Positions 27,588 to 35,572 of a stretch of 49,977 nt of DNA are shown piece by piece. A program made the translations under genes and the position numbers. This DNA comes from an uncultured Bacteroidales bacterium. GTDB taxonomy: Bacteria > Bacteroidota > Bacteroidia > Bacteroidales > Paludibacteraceae. The DNA lies in contig CAIUTB010000152.1 of NCBI GenBank assembly GCA_903901975.1, forward strand, positions 1 through 49,977. Reading direction: 5' to 3'. The stretch's first letter is position 1, and the number at the start of each line of letters is the position of its first letter. Under the pieces are notes generated by a model. It was not told where the DNA came from, searched no databases, and worked only from the letters and a program-made list of their open reading frames with translations.

Positions 27588-27680
27588 TATCTTTGCATCG
27601 TGATTTTTTCATAGTATTAGATTTAAGGTTAACAAAGATTGGTAGTATGCCGTGAGGCAAGCTACCTTTCGTCTTTTATA
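27588..27680 (+). ncRNA. Possible small RNA or leader element upstream of purD
   Basis: A TATCTTTG box at 27588-27595 (with TTTG at 27569-27572, a short 15-bp spacing) would start a transcript near 27602. A compact hairpin follows: GGTAG at 27641-27645 pairs with CTACC at 27662-27666. Inside it GCC/GGC closes a GTGA tetraloop across a small symmetrical internal loop. The sequence CTTTCGTCTTTT follows and could end the transcript. I do not recognise the motif as a known riboswitch. Confidence 0.25.
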
Positions 27681-27797
27681 GGGGTTTAGAATTTCAAAAC
27701 ACAGTTTTCCACTCTTATTTATATTTTCCATATCCTTCATTTCTTCCCTCCGTTTTTCAAATCCTCAAAATTTCTAATTTCCTAATCCTAATTTCGT

Positions 27798-27828
27798 TTT
27801 GAAAATTGCTCAATTTTCGCTACTTTTG
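27798..27828 (+). promoter_or_regulatory. purD promoter
   Basis: TTTG at 27798-27801 and TACTTTTG at 27821-27828, 19 bp apart, match the Bacteroidota consensus exactly. The start codon lies 26 bp after the -7 box. Confidence 0.78.
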
Positions 27829-27854
27829 CAAGTCAAAATTCTAAACAAAACCCT

Positions 27855-29123
27855 ATGAATATCCTTCTCCTTGGCTCAGGCGGACGCGAACATGCAATGG
27901 CTTGGAAAATTGCCCAAAGTCCAAAATTATCAACGCTTTACATCGCTCCGGGAAACCCGGGAACAGCCACCGTGGGAACCAATCTGCCCATTGCTGCCGA
28001 TAATTTCCCGGCATTGAAAACTGCTGTATTGAATTATAAAATTGATATGGTGGTGGTTGGTCCTGAAGATCCACTGGTAAAAGGAGTGGTGAACTTTTTT
28101 GCAGAAGATGCCGATTTAAAGAATATCCCGGTTGTTGGACCTGACAGGGTAGGTGCTCAGCTCGAAGGAAGTAAAGATTTTTCAAAACAATTTATGTTCC
28201 GCCACAATATACCAACTGCCGGATATTTAAGCGTTACAGCAGGAAATATTACAGAAGGAATTGACTTTCTGAAAAGTCTGCAAGCACCTTATGTACTGAA
28301 AGCCGATGGGTTGGCCGCCGGAAAAGGGGTATTGATTCTGAGTGATTTGAATGAGACAATTTCGGAATTGAAAGCCATGCTCGATGGAAAATTCGGTGCT
28401 GCCAGCAAAACGGTGGTTATCGAAGAGTTTTTAGAGGGTATTGAATGCTCGGTTTTCGTGATTACAGACGGAAAAAACTATAAAATTCTGCCAGAAGCAA
28501 AGGATTATAAACGCATTGGCGAAGGTGACAAAGGTTTGAATACCGGTGGTATGGGTGCTGTTTCGCCAGTTCCATTTGCCAATGCTGAGTTTATGCAAAA
28601 AGTGGAAGACCAAATTATTCGCCCAACGGTAGAAGGACTTTACAGCGAAGGAATTATTTACAAAGGTTTTATCTTTTTCGGACTGATAAAAGTAAAGGGT
28701 GAACCCTTCACCATAGAATATAACGCCCGGATGGGTGACCCGGAAACTGAAGTGGTGATGCTCAGATTAAAAAGTGACTTTGTCGACTTGCTCGAAGGTG
28801 TTGCCCACGGCAATCTGAATGAAAAAATGCTTGAATTTGATGAACGCACAGCAGTTACAGTTATGCTGGTTTCGGGTGGTTATCCCGAAGAATTTGAAAA
28901 AGGAAAAGTAATTTCGGGCATTGAAAGTATTGAGGATAGTATCATTTTTCATGCCGGTACAACAGAGAAAGAAGGTAATATAGTTAGTAGTGGCGGTCGT
29001 GTGATGGCAATTAGTTCCTATGGCAATACAAAAGACGAAGCATTAGCCGTCTCTTTTTCTAATGCTCAAAAAATACAATACGAAGGAAAATACTTTAGAC
29101 GCGATATTGGGTTTGATTTATAA
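27855..29123 (+). CDS. purD: Phosphoribosylamine-glycine ligase (GAR synthetase)
   Basis: PurD joins phosphoribosylamine to glycine using ATP, the second step of purine synthesis and the one just before PurN. The 422-residue product is full length. Visible landmarks are the N-terminal [14 protein letters not shown], the domain-B ATP-grasp region with [15 protein letters not shown], the family signature [11 protein letters not shown], and the C-terminal domain with [11 protein letters not shown]. The start follows a canonical promoter by 26 bp. The downstream spacer to the NtrC-like gene is 51 bp and has no terminator, so readthrough is likely. Confidence 0.97.
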   Translation: MNILLLGSGGREHAMAWKIAQSPKLSTLYIAPGNPGTATVGTNLPIAADNFPALKTAVLNYKIDMVVVGPEDPLVKGVVNFFAEDADLKNIPVVGPDRVGAQLEGSKDFSKQFMFRHNIPTAGYLSVTAGNITEGIDFLKSLQAPYVLKADGLAAGKGVLILSDLNETISELKAMLDGKFGAASKTVVIEEFLEGIECSVFVITDGKNYKILPEAKDYKRIGEGDKGLNTGGMGAVSPVPFANAEFMQKVEDQIIRPTVEGLYSEGIIYKGFIFFGLIKVKGEPFTIEYNARMGDPETEVVMLRLKSDFVDLLEGVAHGNLNEKMLEFDERTAVTVMLVSGGYPEEFEKGKVISGIESIEDSIIFHAGTTEKEGNIVSSGGRVMAISSYGNTKDEALAVSFSNAQKIQYEGKYFRRDIGFDL

Positions 29124-29128
29124 ACTAA

Positions 29129-29167
29129 AATTCGTATAATTCGTTTTTTTTAATTCGTATAATTCGT
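29129..29167 (+). repeat. Short direct repeat before the NtrC-like gene
   Basis: The 16-mer AATTCGTATAATTCGT occurs at 29129-29144 and again at 29152-29167, separated by a T-run. The second copy ends 8 bp before the start codon. It may bind something or may be simple spacer slippage. Confidence 0.5.
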
Positions 29168-29174
29168 AGTTAAA

Positions 29175-30326
29175 ATGGCAAAAATACTGGTAATCGACGA
29201 CGAACGCAGCATCCGAAACACGCTGAAAGATATATTGGAATTTGAAAAACATCAGATAAGTTTAGCAGAAAATGCGAAACAAGCACTGGATATGCTTCAG
29301 AGTCAGACTTTTGATTTGATTTTTTCGGACATAAAAATGCCCGAAATGGATGGAATCGAGTTGCTCGGTCATTTCATGGAACGCGAAATTGAAGCTCCGA
29401 TAGTAATGATTTCCGGTCATGCTAACATCGAAACTGCGGTTGAATGTATCAAGAAAGGAGCTTTTGATTTTATTACCAAGCCTATTGACCTGAACCGATT
29501 GCTAATAACCGTTCGAAATGCACTGGAACGAAATTCGCTTGTGTCAGAAACCAAAACGCTGAAAAAGAAAATTGCCAAAAGGCATCAAATGGTTGGGAAT
29601 TCAGCAGCTATACAAAAGGTTAGAATGATGATTGAACGTGTCGCTCCAACCGACGCACGCGTACTCATAACAGGTGATAATGGGACAGGAAAAGAAATCG
29701 TTGCACGTCTGCTATTCGAAGGAAGCAACCGCACCGATGCACCTTTTGTGGAAGTAAACTGTGCTGCCATTCCTTCGGAACTGATTGAGAGTGAATTGTT
29801 TGGTCACGAAAAAGGTGCTTTTACATCCGCCATAAAACAACGAATCGGGAAATTTGAACAAGCCGATAGTGGAACGATTTTTTTAGACGAAATCGGCGAT
29901 ATGAGTCTCTCGGCTCAAACCAAAGTACTACGCGTGTTACAGGAAAATGAACTAACCCGTGTAGGTAGCGACAAAAGCATTAAAGTAAACGTTAGGGTAC
30001 TTGCAGCCACTAATAAAAACCTCAAAAAAGAAATCGAAGCGGGAAATTTCCGCGAAGATTTATTCCATCGTCTGAACGTTATTCCTATTCAGGTACCGGC
30101 TTTGGATGAGCGAAAAGAAGATATTCCTTTATTAATTACTCATTTTTGCGAACTGATTTGCAGCGAACAAGGCATTCAGCCAAAAGCTTTTGAAAACTCA
30201 GCAGTTGAAATGCTTCAAAATCGTTCGTGGACGGGCAATATCCGCGAATTACGGAATATGGTGGAACGATTAATAATTCTGGGAGGAACGGCAATTAGCA
30301 AAGAAGATATTGAGATGTTTGGGTAG
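29175..30326 (+). CDS. NtrC-family sigma-54 response regulator without a DNA-binding domain
   Basis: The 383-residue product has a receiver (D8-D9; D52 in IFSDIKMPEMDG) and an AAA+ sigma-54 activator domain. The latter shows Walker A GDNGTGKE at 167-174, Walker B TIFLDEIGDM, and an R-finger region in FREDLFHRLNVI. Two features are unusual. The sigma-54 contact loop reads GAFTSA (214-219) instead of GAFTGA. The protein also ends at SKEDIEMFG just after the lid helices, with no Fis-type HTH. Members without a DNA-binding domain are known to act from solution without enhancer sites. No partner kinase is adjacent. It converges on ychF across a terminator. Confidence 0.92.
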   Translation: MAKILVIDDERSIRNTLKDILEFEKHQISLAENAKQALDMLQSQTFDLIFSDIKMPEMDGIELLGHFMEREIEAPIVMISGHANIETAVECIKKGAFDFITKPIDLNRLLITVRNALERNSLVSETKTLKKKIAKRHQMVGNSAAIQKVRMMIERVAPTDARVLITGDNGTGKEIVARLLFEGSNRTDAPFVEVNCAAIPSELIESELFGHEKGAFTSAIKQRIGKFEQADSGTIFLDEIGDMSLSAQTKVLRVLQENELTRVGSDKSIKVNVRVLAATNKNLKKEIEAGNFREDLFHRLNVIPIQVPALDERKEDIPLLITHFCELICSEQGIQPKAFENSAVEMLQNRSWTGNIRELRNMVERLIILGGTAISKEDIEMFG

Positions 30327-30328
30327 CA

Positions 30329-30438
30329 CCCCCAGCCCCTAAAGGGGAGTAAGAAAAGACTTTTTCTTAAAAAATATTAAATGCCAATAATCTCATGATT
30401 ATCGGCATTTTTTCTTTCTCCCCTTTAGGGGTTGGGGG
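30329..30438. repeat. Inverted pair of CCCCTTTAGGGG-type repeats enclosing a terminator
   Basis: A CCCCC-AG-CCCCTAAAGGGG element at 30329-30347 and its near-perfect inverse at 30420-30438 (20 of 21 bases over the shared block) bracket the gap between two convergent genes. The same element family occurs as an inverted pair at 41850-41941. Confidence 0.7.
30379..30413. terminator. Bidirectional terminator between the NtrC-like gene and ychF
   Basis: A 14-bp stem with one mismatch (30379-30392 with 30397-30410) and a TCAT loop, ending in a T-run on the plus strand and with an A-run upstream. Confidence 0.8.
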
Positions 30439-30441
30439 AGC

Positions 30442-31539
30442 TTACACATTAAACCTGAAATGCATAATGTCGCCGTCGGTGACCACGTATTCTTTCCCTT
30501 CAACATTCATTTTACCCGCTTCTTTACAGGCAGCTTCAGATCCCAGGCTTGTAAAATCGTTGTATTTAATAACTTCTGCACGGATAAAGCCTTTTTCGAA
30601 ATCGGTATGAATTACACCGGCGCATTGCGGTGCTTTCCAACCTCTTCCGAATGTCCATGCACGCACTTCCTGCACTCCGGCTGTGAAATAGGTCTGTAAA
30701 TCGAGTAAATGATATGCTGCACGAATCAACCGTGAAACTCCCGACTCTTTCAAACCAACTTCCTCCAGAAACATTTGACGTTCTTCGTAGGTTTCCAGTT
30801 CAGCAATATCAGCTTCGGTAGCAGCTGCCACAATTAGAATTTCAGCATTTTCATCTTTTACTGATTCGCGTAATGCTTCCACATAAGCATTTCCGCTTAC
30901 GGCAGATGCTTCGTCTACGTTACAAACGTACATGACCGGTTTATCAGTCAATAAATAAAGGTCTTTTACCAGCTTTTTATCCAATGGATCAAGTTTCACA
31001 GTACGAGCCGATTTGCCCTGAATCAATGCTTCACGATATTGAACATAAATGTCATAGACCGTTTTAGCCAGTTTGTCGCCGGCTGCAGCTTGTTTTTGAA
31101 CTTTATTTATCCGGCTATCAACCGTTTCGAGGTCTTTCAATTGGAGCTCTGTATCAATAATTTCTTTGTCACGAACCGGATTTATACTTCCGTCAACATG
31201 AACAATATTTTCGTTATCAAAACAACGTAACACATGTAGAATAGCGTCAGTTTCACGAATATTGGCCAAAAATTTATTTCCAAGCCCTTCACCTTTGCTT
31301 GCACCCTTTACCAATCCTGCGATATCGACAATTTCCACGGTGGTAGGCACTATGCGTTGCGGGTGAACCAGTTCGGCTAATTTATTCAATCGTTCATCGG
31401 GAACAGTTATCACACCCACGTTAGGTTCTATTGTACAAAATGGGAAATTTGCAGCTTGCGCTTTAGCATTTGAGAGACAGTTGAATAAAGTAGATTTACC
31501 TACGTTGGGCAAACCCACGATACCACATTGAAGAGCCAT
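30442..31539 (-). CDS. ychF: Redox-regulated ATPase YchF (Obg-like ATPase)
   Basis: YchF is a universally conserved P-loop ATPase of the Obg family that binds ribosomes and has been linked to stress and translation quality control. The 365-residue product is complete: G1 GLPNVGKST near residue 8, G3 DIAGLVKGASKGEGLGN, and YVCNVDE in place of the guanine-specific NKxD, as expected for an ATPase. The coiled coil spans about 120-200. The C-terminal TGS domain contains LQTYFTAGVQEVRAWT and ends at MHFRFNV. It is monocistronic with a TATCTTTG box on its strand at 31622-31615. Confidence 0.96.
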   Translation of the reverse strand: MALQCGIVGLPNVGKSTLFNCLSNAKAQAANFPFCTIEPNVGVITVPDERLNKLAELVHPQRIVPTTVEIVDIAGLVKGASKGEGLGNKFLANIRETDAILHVLRCFDNENIVHVDGSINPVRDKEIIDTELQLKDLETVDSRINKVQKQAAAGDKLAKTVYDIYVQYREALIQGKSARTVKLDPLDKKLVKDLYLLTDKPVMYVCNVDEASAVSGNAYVEALRESVKDENAEILIVAAATEADIAELETYEERQMFLEEVGLKESGVSRLIRAAYHLLDLQTYFTAGVQEVRAWTFGRGWKAPQCAGVIHTDFEKGFIRAEVIKYNDFTSLGSEAACKEAGKMNVEGKEYVVTDGDIMHFRFNV

Positions 31540-31614
31540 ATTTATTTAGTTTGAAAGTTGAAAGTAAAAAGTTAGAAAGTTGAATGCACAGTGACATTCA
31601 ATTTTAAGCAGCTA

Positions 31615-31622
31615 CAAAGATA
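31615..31622 (-). promoter_or_regulatory. ychF promoter -7 box
   Basis: TATCTTTG on the minus strand fits TAnnTTTG and lies 75 bp before the ychF start. A CAAA (TTTG on this strand) at 31646-31649 is a slightly distant -33 candidate with 23-bp spacing. Confidence 0.5.
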
Positions 31623-31687
31623 CGACAAAAAATTGGTGCTGGAAACAAAGGTTTATATTGGTTAGTGCTGAATCCAATTATTATGAC

Positions 31688-31695
31688 TACCTTTG
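31688..31695 (+). promoter_or_regulatory. DEAD-box helicase promoter -7 box
   Basis: TACCTTTG is a perfect TAnnTTTG match. It implies a 5' leader of roughly 100-150 nt before the helicase start, a length seen in cold-regulated helicase genes, although I identified no specific leader motif. Confidence 0.5.
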
Positions 31696-31797
31696 CACCC
31701 GATTTTAAAACAACTGCGCGTTGTGAGTAACTATCCGAATTTCACTGCTTTATAATAGTAGTATGCTTACCAAAATGGTACACGTTTTCATTAGAGA

Positions 31798-33786
31798 ATG
31801 AAAAATTCGCCGGATAACAGCTCAAAGACGTGTGCTAAAAACAAACAAATGACATTTAAAGAATTGAATTTGAAGGACGATATATTATCGGCCATCGAAG
31901 AACTTGGCTACGAGCAACCTATGCCCGTGCAAGCACAAGCCATCCCGTTTATGTTGGAGAAAACTGCCGATTTAGTTGCATTAGCTCAAACCGGAACCGG
32001 AAAAACTGCAGCTTTCGGGCTGCCGGTGTTGAATATGATTGATTCCAGTCGCAAACAGGTACAAGCCCTCGTGCTTGCCCCAACCCGCGAATTGTGTATT
32101 CAAATTGCCAACGACCTGAAAGGCTACTCCAAAAACATGCGTGGAATGCGTATTGTGCCGGTGTATGGTGGCGAAGACATTCGTACCCAACTACGCCAGT
32201 TGGATACCCCTCCACAAATTATTGTTGCTACTCCGGGTCGTCTGATCGATTTAATTGAACGCGGTAAAATTGAACTCGGAAGTATTGACTTTTTGGTACT
32301 TGATGAAGCAGATGAAATGCTGAACATGGGTTTCAAAGAAGATATTGAAACCATTTTGGAACGCACGCCCGATACCCGTCGTACCATGCTTTTCTCGGCT
32401 ACCATGCCGAAAGAAATTGCCAATATAGCCAAACGCTATATGAAGAATTTTGAGGAAATCACCGTTGGTACAAAGAATTCAGGAGCTGAAAACGTAGAAC
32501 ACATTTATTATGTTTCACAAGCAAAACAACGCTACCTGGTGTTGAAACGTATTGTGGATTTGAATCCGGATATTTACGGAATTGTATTTTGCCGTACCCG
32601 TCAGGAAACTAAGGAAGTGGCTGATCATTTAATGCACGACGGTTACAATGCCGATGCGTTGCATGGTGATTTGTCGCAGGCACAACGCGATACGGTCATG
32701 CAGAAATTCCGTATCCGTAATATTCAATTGCTGGTAGCTACCGACGTGGCTGCACGCGGACTTGATGTTAGTGACCTGACACACGTTATCAACTATAACC
32801 TTCCGGATGATGTGGAAATTTACACACACCGAAGCGGTCGTACAGGTCGTGCGAATAAAAAAGGGGTTGCGGTTTCGATTATTCACTCTAAGGAAAAGTT
32901 CAAAATCAAAGATATTGAGCGTATGCTCCGCAAGACTTTTGAACAACAACAAATCCCTAACGGATTGGAAGTTTGTAAGAAACAATTGTTCTATATGATA
33001 GACCGCATGCAAAATGTGGAAGTTAGTGAAGAACAAATTGCACCTTATGTTCCGCAGATTATGAAACAGTTGGAAGACCTGTCGAAAGAAGAAATTCTGA
33101 AACGTTTCGTATCCCTGGAATTCAATCGTTTCCTTGATTATTACAAAGATACCGAAGATTTGAACTATCACGAACATGTGAGAGAACGTGGCGAACGTGC
33201 CGAAAGACCAGAACGTGGCGAACGTGGCGAACGCGGAGACCGTCCTGAAAGAGCTGATCGTGGAGAACGCGGAAGCAGACCCGGCAACAAGGTTCGGTTG
33301 AAAATGAATGTAGGTGAAAAAGAAGGTATTGATCCAAAACGTTTCCTGGGTATCATTAATGATGTCACGGGCGACAAATCCATCAGTATTGGTTCAATTG
33401 AAGTGACCAATAAATTTACTTTCTTCGATGTTTTTTCCGATCAGGTAGAAAAAGTGGTATTGGCCTTTGCCGGTGAAACCGATTATGTTGTTTCGGAAGC
33501 AAAAGGAAGTAAATCGTTTGAAGAAGGTGGAAGCCGTAAACCGGAATATCGTCAACGTAGTAGTTACGGTGGTGGCGAATCCCGCTCAGGTGGTGGCGGT
33601 GGCTATCGTGGTGGCGACAGAAGTAGTGACCGGGGTGATCGCCCTGCACGTCCGGCAGCAAGTGCCGGTGGTGGCGACAAACCATGGCGTAACCGCGATT
33701 TAGGTGACAGAAGCAGCCGTCCATCAGGAGGTGGCGGCGGAGGTGACCGCAGAAGTTCAGGTGGAGGTTACAAGAAAAGATATTAA
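31798..33786 (+). CDS. DEAD-box ATP-dependent RNA helicase with DbpA-like RNA-binding domain
   Basis: A cytoplasmic RNA helicase of the DeaD/CsdA group, acting in ribosome assembly, RNA decay and cold adaptation. The 662-residue frame shows the Q-motif (MPVQAQAIPF), motif I AQTGTGKT, motif II DEAD, motif III SAT, and motif VI HRSGRTGR. A charged RGER/RPER repeat (about 460-500) follows. A DbpA-type RNA-binding fold (about 500-570) and a Gly/Arg/Ser-rich tail (SYGGGESRSGGGGGYRGG) end the protein. The tail probably binds RNA loosely. The second ATG at 31849 (MTFKELNLKDD) matches where homologs start and is probably the true one. A good terminator follows. Confidence 0.95.
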   Translation: MKNSPDNSSKTCAKNKQMTFKELNLKDDILSAIEELGYEQPMPVQAQAIPFMLEKTADLVALAQTGTGKTAAFGLPVLNMIDSSRKQVQALVLAPTRELCIQIANDLKGYSKNMRGMRIVPVYGGEDIRTQLRQLDTPPQIIVATPGRLIDLIERGKIELGSIDFLVLDEADEMLNMGFKEDIETILERTPDTRRTMLFSATMPKEIANIAKRYMKNFEEITVGTKNSGAENVEHIYYVSQAKQRYLVLKRIVDLNPDIYGIVFCRTRQETKEVADHLMHDGYNADALHGDLSQAQRDTVMQKFRIRNIQLLVATDVAARGLDVSDLTHVINYNLPDDVEIYTHRSGRTGRANKKGVAVSIIHSKEKFKIKDIERMLRKTFEQQQIPNGLEVCKKQLFYMIDRMQNVEVSEEQIAPYVPQIMKQLEDLSKEEILKRFVSLEFNRFLDYYKDTEDLNYHEHVRERGERAERPERGERGERGDRPERADRGERGSRPGNKVRLKMNVGEKEGIDPKRFLGIINDVTGDKSISIGSIEVTNKFTFFDVFSDQVEKVVLAFAGETDYVVSEAKGSKSFEEGGSRKPEYRQRSSYGGGESRSGGGGGYRGGDRSSDRGDRPARPAASAGGGDKPWRNRDLGDRSSRPSGGGGGGDRRSSGGGYKKRY

Positions 33787-33800
33787 GATTGAATCTATAG

Positions 33801-33834
33801 AAAAAGGATAATTCGGAAACGGGTTATCCTTTTT
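33801..33834 (+). terminator. Helicase terminator
   Basis: An 11-bp perfect stem (AAAAAGGATAA at 33801-33811, TTATCCTTTTT at 33824-33834), a 12-nt loop and a T-run, 15 bp after the stop codon. Confidence 0.87.
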
Positions 33835-33953
33835 TTCTGCTATATTTTTTACTCAGTTTTTGCGATTTTTTTATATTTGCAATTTGAAAAATAATTTGCC
33901 CGAAGCATCAATAATTTTTTAATTTTTTAATTTGTCATTTATACCTTTATTCT

Positions 33954-34520
33954 ATGCAAATACAACAAATTCAGAATAAAATATACGAAATTCGAGGGCA
34001 AAGAGTGATGATAGATCGAGATTTAGCCGAAGTATATGATGTTGAAACACGCATTTTAAACCAAGCAGTAAAACGGAATATTGAAAGATTTCCTGAAGAT
34101 TTTATGTTTCAGTTAACTGATTTAGAATTTAAAAATTGGAAATCACAAATTGTGATATCCAATTCGATAAACATGGGTTTACGAAATAGACCTTATGCTT
34201 TTACTGAATTGGGAGTAGCAATGTTAAGCAGTGTGTTAAACTCAAAAACTGCCATTCAGATAAATATGGGAATAATGCGTGCTTTTGTAGCTATTCGTCA
34301 ATCGCTCATTAGCAAACCTGCGAGTGAAATTACTCAACTTTAGGCTGAATTTAATGAACTGAAAGCCTATATTGAAGAGGTTTTTACAGACTACAACGAC
34401 ATAAACGAAGATACCCGTATGCAGATGGAGCTGATAAATCAAACCTTAGCCGAGTTACATACCGACCAAAAATTAATTTCAAAACCCCGAAAGAAAATCG
34501 GATTTATAACTGAAGAATAA
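33954..34520 (+). pseudogene. ORF6N-domain gene interrupted by an in-frame stop codon
   Basis: The first 129 codons encode an ORF6N domain ([20 protein letters not shown], then [17 protein letters not shown]), a DNA-binding-type domain common in phage and mobile-element genes of Bacteroidota. A TAG at 34341-34343 stops the frame after SEITQL. The same frame then continues for 59 codons to a TAA at 34518-34520, encoding the C-terminal coiled coil (AEFNELKAYIEEVF, ending in IGFITEE). This matches the intact paralog at 34659, so a point mutation is the simplest cause. The short product might still fold, since the ORF6N domain itself is complete. A TATATTTG box lies at 33872-33879. Confidence 0.85.
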
Positions 34521-34582
34521 TTTTGACTTTCAAATGAAATTGTAAAATTATCTTTATATTTGCAATTCATTAAAACAACTCG
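34357..34582 (+). repeat. 226-bp direct repeat, copy A
   Basis: It covers the 3' end of the broken ORF6N gene and about 60 bp beyond. It matches 35080-35305 at an offset of 723 bp with only four mismatches, although the upstream halves of the two genes are much less similar. Confidence 0.9.
34555..34562 (+). promoter_or_regulatory. Promoter -7 box for the second ORF6N gene
   Basis: TATATTTG lies inside repeat copy A, 96 bp before the start codon at 34659. Copy B carries the same box (near 35278-35285), so the duplication also copied a promoter. Confidence 0.4.
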
Positions 34583-34658
34583 TCCACTCTATATCCAGCG
34601 ACATTACAAATTTGGAAAACAGTAGCTTTTATTTCAACCCAAAATTACTAATCCATTT

Positions 34659-35243
34659 ATGAATGAAAATTTACAACTCCAACCCTCCATTATCCAAAAT
34701 AAGATTTATACCATCAGGAATCAAAAAGTAATGCTGGATTCTGATTTGGCAGAGCTTTATGGAGTTGAAACCCGAGTATTGAATCAGGCAGTTAAGAGGA
34801 ATATAGAGCGATTTCCTGATGATTTTATGTTTAAATTAAGTGAATATGAGTGGCAAAGTATGTCATCACAATTTGTGATGACATCGAAATCGAAACGACC
34901 AATTTCTGCTTTACCTTATGCATTTACAGAACATGGAGTTACAATGTTGTCGGGAGTTTTGAGAAGTACGATAGCTATAAAAGTCAATATACAACTTGTT
35001 CGTACATTTATTGCTATTCGTCAGTTGGTGCTTAACAATCCAAACGATAAAATCTCTGAACTAAAAGCCGAACTCAACCAACTGAAAGCCTATATAGAAG
35101 AGGTTTTTACAGACTACAACGACATAAACGAAGATACCCGTATGCAGATGGAGCTGATAAATCAAACCTTAGCCGAGTTACATACCGATCAAAAATTAAT
35201 TTCAAAACCCCGAAATAAAATCGGATTTATAACTGAAGAATAA
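34659..35243 (+). CDS. ORF6N-domain protein
   Basis: The intact 194-residue paralog of the preceding pseudogene. The ORF6N domain covers residues about 10-95 ([49 protein letters not shown]). A C-terminal coiled coil (ISELKAELNQLKAYIEEVF) probably mediates dimerisation, and the tail is KLISKPRNKIGFITEE. Genes of this kind are numerous in Bacteroidales mobile elements and are thought to bind DNA; no precise function is established. The identical 3' halves of the two genes point to recent gene conversion or unequal crossing over. Confidence 0.85.
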   Translation: MNENLQLQPSIIQNKIYTIRNQKVMLDSDLAELYGVETRVLNQAVKRNIERFPDDFMFKLSEYEWQSMSSQFVMTSKSKRPISALPYAFTEHGVTMLSGVLRSTIAIKVNIQLVRTFIAIRQLVLNNPNDKISELKAELNQLKAYIEEVFTDYNDINEDTRMQMELINQTLAELHTDQKLISKPRNKIGFITEE

Positions 35244-35305
35244 TTTTGACTTTCAAATGAAATTGTAAAATTATCTTTATATTTGCAATTCATTAATACA
35301 ACTCG
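35080..35305 (+). repeat. 226-bp direct repeat, copy B
   Basis: It covers the 3' end of the intact ORF6N gene and about 60 bp after it, 98% identical to 34357-34582. Confidence 0.9.
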
Positions 35306-35387
35306 CCCGCTGTAGCGACAGCGGCAATCCATATTTGCAAAGCGTTAGCTTTTATTTCAGTTCCAGAAACATCGACACTTTTTTGAA

Positions 35388-35451
35388 CTAGAAGAAATAA
35401 GTTAGTAAACGCCTGCGCCTAAACGGCGTGGGCTTTAACTTATTATTCTAG
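35388..35451. repeat. Long imperfect hairpin in the spacer before the ion-channel gene
   Basis: The 329-bp gap 35244-35572 holds no gene, but this 64-nt stretch folds into one hairpin. A lower stem pairs CTAGAA-GA-AATAAGTTA with TAACTTATT-A-TTCTAG. A 9-bp upper stem (GCCTGCGCC with GGCGTGGGC, including two G-T pairs) closes a TAAAC loop. A small separate hairpin CCGCTGT/ACAGCGG sits near 35307-35324. It could be a miniature element, a structured leader or a barrier to readthrough. Confidence 0.5.
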
Positions 35452-35572
35452 TTAGGCAGTCGATGGCCTCTGGAGCGTGATACAGTTAAATGTCCCACGC
35501 TTTTTTTATGTTCATATGCTATTCTAGCCAAAATGTTATTTTGCTATATTAATTTTATTTATAATTCAAGAC

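Larger units (their letters stand above)
27133..27854. promoter_or_regulatory. Divergent control region between the signalling block and purD
   Basis: This 722-bp AT-rich gap has no protein gene. Its left part carries several TGTAG cores: TCCTACAT at 27177-27184, direct copies AAATGTAG at 27339-27346 and 27349-27356 (one helical turn apart), a perfect 19-bp palindrome at 27352-27370, and TACTACA at 27386-27392. Its middle part holds a possible small RNA, and its right end is the purD promoter. Confidence 0.5.

Noticed and set aside
33180-33290. Short tandem repeats that could suggest a CRISPR array
   Set aside because: They are GGCGAACG-type codon repeats in frame within the helicase gene, encoding RGER/RPER residues, with no spacers.
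35417-35457. Integron attC site (GCCTAAAC ... GTTAGGC)
   Set aside because: The outer 7-mers look like R'' and R' core sites, but the interval is only about 41 bp, the inner L boxes are missing, and the long hairpin pairs in a different way.
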